From positions 1-33,211 of the IMG/VR virus record IMGVR_UViG_3300013133_000027: DNA of 33,211 nucleotides; one strand, 5' to 3'. Origin of the DNA: a virus. The translations under genes were made by a program, and so were the position numbers. The notes below the pieces were generated by a model, which saw only the letters and a list, made by a program, of their open reading frames with translations, searched no databases and was not told the DNA's origin. Of this stretch, positions 24,595 through 32,044 are shown in pieces; position 1 is the stretch's first letter, and each line of letters starts with the position of its first letter.

Positions 24595-24596
24595 TT

Positions 24597-25655
24597 ATGC
24601 TATCTCCTGAGGACGCTGTTTGGGCAGCAGATCAATTTATACAATATTATTCTAAGTTTAATCGTATTGATGATTACATGCGATTTGTAAAAACTAGTAG
24701 ACTAATAAATTCTCCTGGTAAATTATTTGGACCTGAGGATGAAATTTTTTCCAATTTCAACATCTCACCCAATGGAATGAGGTTTTCTATTCATCAAGTT
24801 GATACTAGTTCAAAACCAAAATCCAAGTATAATCAAAATCTATATTCCGAAATTCTTAATCTAACTGCATCAAATGCAATTGAAGAGGCAATTCCTGGAA
24901 GAACTTTGAAGTGGATTGTCACCGAAGATACTACGGAGAAAATAATTGGAGTAATTAGATTTGGATCCCCTACGATTAATTCTAAACCTAGAAACGAATA
25001 CTTTCAAGAGGTGCTCCCTCTTGAAGTAATCAATAAAGAATTTGTAATGGGATTTAATATTGTTCCAGTTCAACCATTCGGGTACAATTATCTTGGTGGA
25101 AAACTTCTAGCACTGTTAGCATCTTCCAATGAACTCAAACGACAATTTGATGCAAAGTATGGAACTGATTTACATTACTTTGAAACAACTTCACTATACG
25201 GTACAACAAAGGGAGTATCCATGTATGATGGTCTTAAACCTTATATTCGACATATAGGAGATACTGAAAGTAAATTTCTTCCCCTATTTCATGACGATTA
25301 TTTTCGTGAAATGTTTTGGTGGTTTAATCACAATGCTAATGATGGGGAACGTCTTATTTCAGCAGACAAATCCTCGAAGAAATTGAAGATACAAACTAAA
25401 ATGCTTTCAATCATCATAAAGTCTCTTCAAGATGCTTCAAAGCTACATGAATTTAAACAGTGCATCGAACATGCTAAAACTTTGACTGAGAAGAAAAGAT
25501 ATTATATCTCAAAGTTTGGGTATGAACCTAAAGAGGTTATCGAGTGGTGGAAAGTTAAGGCAACACGAAGATACAATAAATTGATTCAAGACAATAAACT
25601 TAGAAGAGAACTTGAACTTTGGGAACTTGGAAAAGATATGGAGATTATACGATGA
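24597..25655 (+). CDS. DruA/DUF4338-like protein inserted between genes 44 and 62
   Basis: A 352-residue protein. The centre resembles DUF4338 (the DruA family of Druantia defence and of many mobile elements): LKWIVTEDTTEKIIGVIRFG with SP (104-125), then a predicted strand FVMGFNIVPVQPFGYNYLGG (149-168), KLLALLASSNELKRQFDAKY, and an ETTSLYGTTKGVSMYDGL block (196-213) corresponding to the ETFVD...GT.YKAANW region. The conserved order G-x-I-x-(L/F)-GSP, N-x-x-P, LG-x-(K/R)-LLALL, YG, ET, GT is what I rely on. The C-terminal 120 residues are helical and basic. Its ATG is two bases after the previous stop and its end overlaps gene 62 by ATGA. It could be a nuclease, DNA-modifying or GNAT-fold protein; function unknown. 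Confidence 0.5.
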   Translation: MLSPEDAVWAADQFIQYYSKFNRIDDYMRFVKTSRLINSPGKLFGPEDEIFSNFNISPNGMRFSIHQVDTSSKPKSKYNQNLYSEILNLTASNAIEEAIPGRTLKWIVTEDTTEKIIGVIRFGSPTINSKPRNEYFQEVLPLEVINKEFVMGFNIVPVQPFGYNYLGGKLLALLASSNELKRQFDAKYGTDLHYFETTSLYGTTKGVSMYDGLKPYIRHIGDTESKFLPLFHDDYFREMFWWFNHNANDGERLISADKSSKKLKIQTKMLSIIIKSLQDASKLHEFKQCIEHAKTLTEKKRYYISKFGYEPKEVIEWWKVKATRRYNKLIQDNKLRRELELWELGKDMEIIR

Positions 25656-26038
25656 ATTATGAATTAAAAGATTGGTTAGCATCGATTAATCAATCTAAAA
25701 TTAATATCATTCAAGAGGATATAGAATCTGAAAAAGAATATCCTCCATATATTATTAATAGATGTTTATCTGGATTTGTTGATACTATTATGTACTCAAA
25801 TGAGATGAATATGAGTTCACATTTAGACAAAAAGTTACAATATGATTTTTATCTAAATACTATTAGATCCAAGAAAAGATTTTCTCCTTGGATGCATAAA
25901 GAAAAAATCAAAGACCTTGAACTAGTTAAATCGTACTATGGTTATAGTAATGAAAAAGCAAAGCAAGCTTTGAGTATTCTAAATACAGAACAACTAGAAA
26001 ACATTAAATCCAAATTGGATACTGGAGGTATAAGATGA
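25652..26038 (+). CDS. 62: Clamp loader small subunit gp62
   Basis: Non-ATPase subunit of the gp44/62 loader, 128 residues, shorter than T4 gp62 (187) but the usual size in cyanophages. Diagnostic blocks are MNYELKDWLASINQSK, YPPYIINRCLSGFVDTIMYS, MNMSSHLDKKLQYDFYLNTI, and the C-terminal ELVKSYYGYSNEKAKQAL. The ATG overlaps the previous stop as ATGA; the upstream in-frame TTG at 25619 is not needed. The end overlaps regA in the same way. Confidence 0.88.
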   Translation: MNYELKDWLASINQSKINIIQEDIESEKEYPPYIINRCLSGFVDTIMYSNEMNMSSHLDKKLQYDFYLNTIRSKKRFSPWMHKEKIKDLELVKSYYGYSNEKAKQALSILNTEQLENIKSKLDTGGIR

Positions 26039-26469
26039 GTGTGGTGATCGAGTCCCTAGTAGATTGGTCTCAAGATCAAATGGTTCAAATTATTTTGAGT
26101 GAACCTGATGACTTTTTAAAAGTTAGAGAAACTCTTACTCGCATTGGGGTAGCTTCTCGTAAGGAAAGGAAACTTTATCAATCTTGTCACATTTTACATA
26201 AACAAGGCAAGTATTATATTGTTCACTTTAAAGAATTGTTTGCTCTGGATGGCAAACATGCAAATTTAACTGTGAATGATGTTCAAAGAAGAAATACAAT
26301 TACTCAACTCATTGCGGATTGGGGATTGATCACTCCTGTTGATCCTACACAAATTCAAAATGTCGCACCTCTTAATCAAATAAAAGTTCTTGCTTTTAAG
26401 GATAAGGGTGATTGGATTCTTGAACCTAAGTATAATATTGGTAAAAAGAAAGTTACTGTTGAGGAATAA
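26035..26469 (+). CDS. regA: Translational repressor RegA
   Basis: RNA-binding repressor that blocks ribosome sites of early phage mRNAs, classically including 44, 45 and rIIB. It has 144 residues; T4 RegA has 122. From MVQIILSEPDDFLKVRETLT it aligns with T4 MIEITLKKPEDFLKVKETLT, then LYQSCHILHKQGKYYIVHFK and the C-terminal WILEPKYNIGKKK. Fifteen extra residues precede the T4 start; either ATG 26035 (ATGA overlap with 62) or ATG 26080 may be used. Lying in the same operon as 45-44-62, it would be an autogenous regulator. A terminator follows. Confidence 0.95.
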   Translation: MSVVIESLVDWSQDQMVQIILSEPDDFLKVRETLTRIGVASRKERKLYQSCHILHKQGKYYIVHFKELFALDGKHANLTVNDVQRRNTITQLIADWGLITPVDPTQIQNVAPLNQIKVLAFKDKGDWILEPKYNIGKKKVTVEE

Positions 26470-26475
26470 AAAAAT

Positions 26476-26499
26476 ACGGGGTTCACTACCTCGTTTTTT
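26476..26499 (+). terminator. Intrinsic terminator after regA
   Basis: Arms ACGGGGT and ACCTCGT (one G-T wobble), loop TCACT, then six T residues, with an A-run on the other side that could make it bidirectional. It ends the clamp-loader operon. Confidence 0.85.
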
Positions 26500-26510
26500 A
26501 TTATCCGTGC

Positions 26511-26518
26511 TATAAATA
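26511..26518 (+). promoter_or_regulatory. Late promoter before hsp20
   Basis: Exact TATAAATA, with C before and TG after, 12 bases after the regA terminator and 57 bases before the hsp20 ATG. Confidence 0.8.
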
Positions 26519-26523
26519 TGTTT

Positions 26524-26540
26524 GGATGCCTTCGGGGTCC
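26524..26540 (+). other. UUCG-type hairpin at the 5' end of the hsp20 transcript
   Basis: GGATGCC-TTCG-GGGTCC: a cTTCGg tetraloop with a short stem and one bulge. Its first base is about where transcription from the late promoter should begin, so it would form at the very 5' end of the mRNA and could stabilise it. No T-run follows. Confidence 0.45.
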
Positions 26541-26575
26541 ACAAAACATAAACTCGCTTTTAAGGAGCTACCATA

Positions 26576-27010
26576 ATGACTAACCTTGCACGTTACACTG
26601 CGTCGGATCTCCCTGCCTTAATGGATAGGATTACCCGCAACAGTATTGGAATGGACGAATATTTTGATCGTCTGTTTAATCTTCACGAAACTACAAATAA
26701 TTATCCACCTTATAATCTTATTCAGGTAAATAATGTGGAATCTCTATTAGAGATTGCCCTTGCAGGATTTAAAAAGGAGGAAGTCAATGTCTTCACAGAG
26801 TATGGAAAACTTTTTGTCGAGGGGCAAAAATCAGATACAGAATCGGATAGGACGTTTGTCCACAAGGGTCTGGCTCAAAGAAGTTTTAAACGGGCGTGGA
26901 CACTCTCCGATGAAACCGAAGTCCGAGAAGTCACCTTTGAAGATGGACTACTTATCATTCGATTAGGAAAGATTGTCCCAGAACATCACACCCGAAAAGA
27001 TTATATCTAA
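26576..27010 (+). CDS. hsp20: Small heat-shock protein Hsp20
   Basis: Alpha-crystallin-domain chaperone that binds unfolding proteins without ATP. It has 144 residues. The alpha-crystallin domain spans about 44-132: PPYNLIQVNNVESLLEIALA, then GFKKEEVNVFTEYGKLFVEG (the usual GF...V.V...G.L.V.G), then FVHKGLAQRSFKRAWTL and FEDGLLIIRL, a variant of the usual A-x-x-x-n-G-v-L sequence. AAGGAG at 26562-26567 is a strong ribosome site. It forms its own late unit, bracketed by the regA terminator plus late promoter and by a terminator at 27035-27074. hsp20 with a late promoter is common to T4-like cyanophages. Confidence 0.93.
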   Translation: MTNLARYTASDLPALMDRITRNSIGMDEYFDRLFNLHETTNNYPPYNLIQVNNVESLLEIALAGFKKEEVNVFTEYGKLFVEGQKSDTESDRTFVHKGLAQRSFKRAWTLSDETEVREVTFEDGLLIIRLGKIVPEHHTRKDYI

Positions 27011-27013
27011 ATA
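27006..27013 (+). promoter_or_regulatory. Possible weak late promoter at the end of hsp20
   Basis: TCTAAATA, the same one-mismatch variant as at 10067, overlapping the hsp20 stop. Because a terminator lies 22 bases downstream, transcription from here would mostly be stopped; probably of little use. Confidence 0.2.
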
Positions 27014-27034
27014 TAATTGAATATCGTTGCCGCT

Positions 27035-27074
27035 GGGGAAGAGGTGGTCAGAATCATCAACCTTCCCCTTTTTT
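27035..27074 (+). terminator. Intrinsic terminator after hsp20
   Basis: GGGGAAG(A)GGT pairs with AACCTTCCCC around a 13-base loop, followed by six T residues at 27069-27074. It separates hsp20 from the nucleotidyltransferase-polymerase operon. Confidence 0.8.
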
Positions 27075-27091
27075 CCTAGGTAAAACTAAAA

Positions 27092-27820
27092 ATGCACTTA
27101 CAGGAGTTTGTTGATCAAAAACTCACCTATAAATATCACGATACGCTCAATCCTAAATTTTGGTCTAATAATAAATTAGACTCAAAAGTTAAAATGAGAT
27201 TAATTCGAATTGCAAGAGAGTGGGCAAAATTTGCAAACATTCCAGAAGCATCAATCAAGGATATAATTTTTGTAGGTGGTAATGCTAATTATAATTACAC
27301 AGAATTTTCTGATATAGATCTTCATCTAGTAGTTGACAAAACAAAATTACCGGATTGTCCAGATCTTATAGATGAATTTTTAAAAGATAAGAAACAACTG
27401 TGGGCATTAACTCACGACATCAAAATTTATAATCATGATGTTGAATTGTATGCTGAAGAAGAAGGTTTGAAGAGACCTGCTGATCAGGGTGTTTATTCTG
27501 TAAAATATGATAGATGGTTGGTTGTTCCTAAGAAAATGTCAAATGAAATTGACAAGACCTTGCTAAAGGGAAAAACTCGTGCTATGATGGATAAGATAGA
27601 TTTCCTAATTAGTAATCGATCTGATGACCTAGATGAATTCAAAAAACTGAAGGAAAAAATTAGAGAGATGCGTTCATCCGCAATTCGCAAAGGTGGAGAG
27701 TTTTCAATAGAAAACTTAGTATTTAAAGAATTGCGAAATAATGGGTATCTTGAAAAATTGTCAAATTACATTACAAAAATAGAAGACCAAAGTTTATCAT
27801 TAGAAAATTATGTCTATTAA
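27092..27820 (+). CDS. Nucleotidyltransferase-fold protein (pol-beta superfamily)
   Basis: A 242-residue protein. GGNANYNYTEFSDIDLH (62-78) is the pol-beta superfamily motif: Gly-Gly, then Asp74-x-Asp76 for metal binding. HDVELY with Asp116 fits the third acidic strand, so the active site appears complete. Residues 1-55 and 145-242 are helical and basic, the latter with KLKEKIREMRSSAIRKGGEF. Pol-beta-type proteins include CCA-adding and poly(A) enzymes, aminoglycoside and MNT-type toxin/antitoxin nucleotidyltransferases and cyclic-nucleotide synthases; the sequence does not say which. No strong ribosome site is seen. It overlaps the next Sm-like gene by 11 bases, which would put a nucleotidyltransferase and possible RNA binders in one operon with DNA polymerase. 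Confidence 0.65.
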   Translation: MHLQEFVDQKLTYKYHDTLNPKFWSNNKLDSKVKMRLIRIAREWAKFANIPEASIKDIIFVGGNANYNYTEFSDIDLHLVVDKTKLPDCPDLIDEFLKDKKQLWALTHDIKIYNHDVELYAEEEGLKRPADQGVYSVKYDRWLVVPKKMSNEIDKTLLKGKTRAMMDKIDFLISNRSDDLDEFKKLKEKIREMRSSAIRKGGEFSIENLVFKELRNNGYLEKLSNYITKIEDQSLSLENYVY

Positions 27821-28220
27821 GATTACTATGCTCAAGTCTGGGGAAGACATTATTGCAGATGTTCATGAAGTAATGCTCCCAGATGAAAACGGAAATGAAA
27901 AAGTTATTGCGTACAAACTTACAAAACCTTATGTCATTAAAATAACTGAACCAAGCGTTTTGTTAGAACAGAACCAAGAAAAAAAACCCCCGATTTCTGT
28001 TCTATATTATCCTTGGGCACCACTGTCTATTGATAAGGAATTTTTTATTCCTACAGATTGGGTGGTAACTCATTACAATGCACATTCTGATATTATAAAT
28101 TCTTATTTGGAGAAAAGAGATGGAAGAGGAAATGATAGACATGATGGAAGAACTGGAGGAGAATCCGGAGAAAGTAATAAAGTGTATCTTGCTGAGGAAC
28201 CATTATTGGTTGATAACTGA
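27810..28220 (+). CDS. Sm-like fold protein, paralogue 2 of 3
   Basis: A 136-residue protein: IKITMLKSGEDIIADVHEVM, KLTKPYVIKI, ISVLYYPWAPLSIDKEFFIP, then TDWVVTHYNAHSDIINSYLE. It is paralogous to the products at 12541-12936 and 28120-28509. The last 35 residues are Gly/Arg/Asp/Ser-rich, probably disordered, and are encoded in the region that overlaps the third paralogue by 101 bases in another frame. The start overlaps the nucleotidyltransferase gene. RNA binding is suggested by the Sm-like assignment only. Confidence 0.65.
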   Translation: MSIKITMLKSGEDIIADVHEVMLPDENGNEKVIAYKLTKPYVIKITEPSVLLEQNQEKKPPISVLYYPWAPLSIDKEFFIPTDWVVTHYNAHSDIINSYLEKRDGRGNDRHDGRTGGESGESNKVYLAEEPLLVDN

Positions 28221-28509
28221 GGTTCAGGAATTAAGAGTTGATTACGAATTAAATATACCTAATTGTAAATTAATTAAACCATATCAAATTGATACTACGT
28301 TTGATTTTAAGAATCGTTCAGAAGATATTTCATTTGAAGATGCACCTACTGTAAGAATTGGGAACAGTTTGCCACAATGCAAATACGAAATTTATCCCTG
28401 GAAGGAGTTTACGAATGATGACGAAATTTTGATCTTCTCTGAATATATTGTTACAATAGTAGAACCAAAACCAGAACTTCTGGAAGCGTATATCCAAGCA
28501 ACGGAGTAA
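28120..28509 (+). CDS. Sm-like fold protein, paralogue 3 of 3
   Basis: A 129-residue protein. An acidic Met/Glu-rich start (MEEEMIDMMEELEENPEKV) leads into IKCILLRNHYWLITEVQEL, LIKPYQI, YEIYPWKEFTNDDEILIFSE and YIVTIVEPKPELLEAYIQA, block by block equivalent to the other two Sm-like proteins; the LxxGE of strand 1 is replaced by LRNHYWLI. TTGGAGA lies just before the ATG. The first 34 codons are written inside the previous gene in a different frame. It ends 5 bases before the TTG start of gene 43, so it may couple to polymerase translation. Confidence 0.6.
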   Translation: MEEEMIDMMEELEENPEKVIKCILLRNHYWLITEVQELRVDYELNIPNCKLIKPYQIDTTFDFKNRSEDISFEDAPTVRIGNSLPQCKYEIYPWKEFTNDDEILIFSEYIVTIVEPKPELLEAYIQATE

Positions 28510-28514
28510 TTAAT

Positions 28515-31010
28515 TTGCGATTTTATACTAATGTTCAGATGGTCGGAGACGACTTTCTAGTTCGTGGATATGACAATGGTAGGCACTTTACTACTAGGGA
28601 AAAGTATTCCCCAACTTTGTTTCTACCATCAAATAATAAAACAAAATATAAAACTCTTGAGGGTAATTATGTTGAACCAATTCAACCTGGTTCGGTAAAA
28701 GACTGTAGAGAGTTTTATAAAAAATATAAAGACGTAGAAAATTTTAACATATATGGTAACAATCGATTCATTTATCAATACATTTCGGATCAATATCCAG
28801 AGGATGAAATCAAGTTTGATTTAAGTAAGATTAAACTTGCAATCATTGACATTGAGGTTGCTTCCGAAAATGGATTTCCTACTGTACAAGAATGTATAGA
28901 AGAGATTCTAGCGGTCACTATTCAGGACTATAATACAAAGAAAATTTTTACTTGGGGAATAGGACAGTTTCAAAACACAGATCCCAATATTCAATATTTT
29001 GAATGTTGGAGTGAGAAGGAACTGTTGAATAAACTTTTGTTGTGGCTGGAAGAGAATCCTCCTGAAGTGATTACAGGGTGGAACTGTTCTCTATATGATA
29101 TTCCATATGTAATTGGTAGACTTGAGAAAGTTCTGGGCACTAGAGAGATGAAAAGGATTTCTCCTTGGAAACTTGTGACGCAAGAGGAGACATATATTAA
29201 AGGACAAAACCATACTATATGCGATATTGGTGGAATTACTATTCTAGATTATCTTGAATTGTATAAGAAGTTTACTTATACTAATCAAGAAAGATACTCT
29301 TTGGATCATATTGCATTCGTTGAACTTGGTGAGAAAAAATTAGATCACACTGAGTATGAAACATTCAAGGACTTTTATACGAAAGATTGGCAAAAATACA
29401 TTGAATACAATATCAAGGACGTGCAACTTGTAGATCGTCTTGAGGATAAAATGAAACTTATCGAACTTGCCATTACGATGGCATTCGATGCGAAAGTTAA
29501 TTTCAATGATGTGTTTTATCAGGTAAGAACTTGGGATGCTATCATTTATAATTATTTGAAGAAGAAAAACATTGTAATTCCCCCTAAAGAGGATACATCT
29601 AAAGATGATAAGTATGAAGGTGCATATGTAAAAGAACCAGTTCCAGGAATCTATAATTGGGTTGTGAACTTTGACTTGAACTCTCTATATCCACACCTGA
29701 TTATGGAATTCAATATAAGTCCTGAAACTTTTGTGGAGGGAAAGCATCATTCAATCTCAGTCAATAAAGTTTTAAATGAAACTTTTCAATATGATCTTGA
29801 AGATGATTATGCAGTATGTCCGAATGGAGCAATGTACCGGAAAGACATCTATGGATTTCTTCCTCAACTTATGCAATCAAAATATGATGAACGTGTAAAC
29901 TGGAAAAAACTACAAATTGCTACGGAACAAGAATATGAAAAAACTAAAGACCCCTCATTAAAAAATACTATTGCCAAGGCAAAGATCTTTCAATTAGCAA
30001 AAAAAATTCAACTCAACTCTGCTTACGGTGCCGTAGGTAATCAATACTTCAGGTATTATAAACTTGAAAACGCTGAGGCAATTACGACTTCTGGTCAAGT
30101 TGCGATCCGTTGGATCGAAGCAAAACTGAATAAGCATATGAATAAAATTCTTAAAACTGAGGGTGTTGATTATGTTATTGCTTCTGATACTGACTCTGTG
30201 TATCTTCATATGGGTCCTGTGGTTGAAAAGGTATACGAAGGAAGAGAGAAAACTACTGAAGGCATTGTTTCGTTCCTTGATAAGATCTGTCAAATGGAAC
30301 TTGAAAAGTATATTGAAAGTTCTTATGAAGAATTGGCGAAGTATCTAAACGCATATCAGCAAAAAATGCAGATGAAGCGTGAGTGTATTGCTGATCGTGG
30401 AATTTGGATTGCTAAAAAAAGATATATTCTTAATGTTTATGATAGTGAAGGTGTTCGATATTCTGAACCTAAACTTAAAATGATGGGCATTGAAGCAGTT
30501 AAATCTTCTACTCCAGCGTCATGTAGACAAATGATTAAGGATGCCCTTAAAGTTATTATGGCGGGCACTGAAAGTGACATGATCAAATTTATTTCTAAAT
30601 GTAAGAGTGAATTTAAAAATCTATCTCCAGAAGAAATTTCTTTTCCACGATCAGTATCAGATGTTGCTAAGTTTAGAAGTGTAAATGAAATTTATTCAAA
30701 GGGGACTCCAATTCATGTTCGTGGGGCACTTCTATATAATCACTACATTAAGAGTGGGGGGCTTGACAAAAAGTATGCTTTGATCCATAATGGAGAGAAG
30801 ATAAAATTCTGCTATTTGAAAAAACCAAACCCAATTCATGAGAATGTAATTTCATTCATTCAAAGATTCCCCACTGAAATTGGAATTGATAATTATATTG
30901 ATTATGAATTGCAATTTGAAAAATCATTTTTAGATCCTCTAAAATCCATTCTTAATTGTATTGGATGGGATTATAAAGAACGTTCAACTCTAGAATCATT
31001 TTTTGTATAA
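28515..31010 (+). CDS. 43: DNA polymerase gp43, TTG start
   Basis: Family B replicative polymerase, 831 residues (T4: 898). Exonuclease motifs: DIE (112-114), GWNCSLYDIPYV (188-199), and YNIKDVQLVD near 298. Polymerase motifs: A DLNSLYP (387-393), B NSAYGAVGN (501-509), C ASDTDSVY (556-563), and KKRYILNVYD. All catalytic residues are present and the gene is uninterrupted. I use TTG 28515: its product RFYTNVQMVGDD aligns with T4 EFYISIETVGNN, and GGAG at 28503-28506 is 8 bases upstream. The first in-frame ATG (28539) would remove conserved residues. uvsX follows 5 bases after the stop. Confidence 0.97.
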   Translation: MRFYTNVQMVGDDFLVRGYDNGRHFTTREKYSPTLFLPSNNKTKYKTLEGNYVEPIQPGSVKDCREFYKKYKDVENFNIYGNNRFIYQYISDQYPEDEIKFDLSKIKLAIIDIEVASENGFPTVQECIEEILAVTIQDYNTKKIFTWGIGQFQNTDPNIQYFECWSEKELLNKLLLWLEENPPEVITGWNCSLYDIPYVIGRLEKVLGTREMKRISPWKLVTQEETYIKGQNHTICDIGGITILDYLELYKKFTYTNQERYSLDHIAFVELGEKKLDHTEYETFKDFYTKDWQKYIEYNIKDVQLVDRLEDKMKLIELAITMAFDAKVNFNDVFYQVRTWDAIIYNYLKKKNIVIPPKEDTSKDDKYEGAYVKEPVPGIYNWVVNFDLNSLYPHLIMEFNISPETFVEGKHHSISVNKVLNETFQYDLEDDYAVCPNGAMYRKDIYGFLPQLMQSKYDERVNWKKLQIATEQEYEKTKDPSLKNTIAKAKIFQLAKKIQLNSAYGAVGNQYFRYYKLENAEAITTSGQVAIRWIEAKLNKHMNKILKTEGVDYVIASDTDSVYLHMGPVVEKVYEGREKTTEGIVSFLDKICQMELEKYIESSYEELAKYLNAYQQKMQMKRECIADRGIWIAKKRYILNVYDSEGVRYSEPKLKMMGIEAVKSSTPASCRQMIKDALKVIMAGTESDMIKFISKCKSEFKNLSPEEISFPRSVSDVAKFRSVNEIYSKGTPIHVRGALLYNHYIKSGGLDKKYALIHNGEKIKFCYLKKPNPIHENVISFIQRFPTEIGIDNYIDYELQFEKSFLDPLKSILNCIGWDYKERSTLESFFV

Positions 31011-31015
31011 AAATC

Positions 31016-32044
31016 ATGGACTTTTTAAAAGATATTGTAAAAGAAATTGGCGGAGAATACACTCAATTGGCGTCAGATATTGATGAAACTGAAACATATG
31101 TGGATACAGGTTCATACATCTTTAATGCTCTTGTATCTGGTAGTATTTTTGGTGGGGTATCTGGTAATAAGATTACTGCAATCGCAGGGGAAACTTCTAC
31201 TGGAAAAACTTTCTTTTCTTTGGCTGTCGTTAAAAACTTCCTTGATAATAATCCTACTGGATATTGTTTGTATTTTGATACTGAGGCAGCAATCACTAAA
31301 TCCCTTTTGGAAAGTCGGGGAATTGACACAACTCGTCTGGTGGTTGTCAATGTAGTCACAGTAGAAGAGTTTCGCACTAAAGCACTTAAAGCAGTTGATA
31401 TTTATCTGAAGAAAAAGGAAGATGAAAGAAACCCTTGCATTTTTGTTCTCGATTCTCTAGGTATGCTTTCTACAAATAAAGAGATTAATGATGCCCTGGC
31501 AGAGAAAGATACTCGTGATATGACAAAGGCACAACTTATCAAAGGTGCCTTCCGTATGCTGACTCTAAAATTAGGACAGGCAAATATTCCTATGCTGGTG
31601 ACAAATCACACTTATGATAGCATGAGTCTTTATGGTGGTAAACAAATGTCGGGTGGTTCTGGATTGCAATATGCTTCATCTACAATTATCTACCTTTCTA
31701 AATCAAAAGAAAAGGACGGCACTGAAGTCATTGGGAATATCATTCGAGCAAGAACACAGAAGTCACGTTTAAGTAAGGAAAATCGAGATGTTGAAATACG
31801 TTTGTATTATGATGAACGCGGACTTGATCGTTACTACGGTCTTTTGGAACTTGGTGAACTTGGTGGACTCTGGAAGAATGTAGCAGGACGTTATGAAATG
31901 AATGGTAAGAAAATTTATGCTAAAGAAATTTTGAAAAATACTGAAAAATATTTTACTTCAGAAGTCATGAAAAAACTTGACTTAATTGCAAGAAGCGAGT
32001 ATAGTTATGGAAATTCTGAAGTGAGAATTGATGGAGAGGATTGA
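31016..32044 (+). CDS. uvsX: RecA-like recombinase UvsX
   Basis: Strand-exchange protein that drives recombination-dependent replication with UvsY and UvsW. It has 342 residues (T4: 391, so shorter at the C-terminus). Walker A is GETSTGKT (58-65), Walker B is CIFVLDSLGML, and MLVTNHTYDSMSLYGGKQMS with GGSGLQYASS is the DNA-binding loop region. The end is acidic, as in RecA proteins. It overlaps helicase gene 41 by 14 bases. Confidence 0.97.
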   Translation: MDFLKDIVKEIGGEYTQLASDIDETETYVDTGSYIFNALVSGSIFGGVSGNKITAIAGETSTGKTFFSLAVVKNFLDNNPTGYCLYFDTEAAITKSLLESRGIDTTRLVVVNVVTVEEFRTKALKAVDIYLKKKEDERNPCIFVLDSLGMLSTNKEINDALAEKDTRDMTKAQLIKGAFRMLTLKLGQANIPMLVTNHTYDSMSLYGGKQMSGGSGLQYASSTIIYLSKSKEKDGTEVIGNIIRARTQKSRLSKENRDVEIRLYYDERGLDRYYGLLELGELGGLWKNVAGRYEMNGKKIYAKEILKNTEKYFTSEVMKKLDLIARSEYSYGNSEVRIDGED

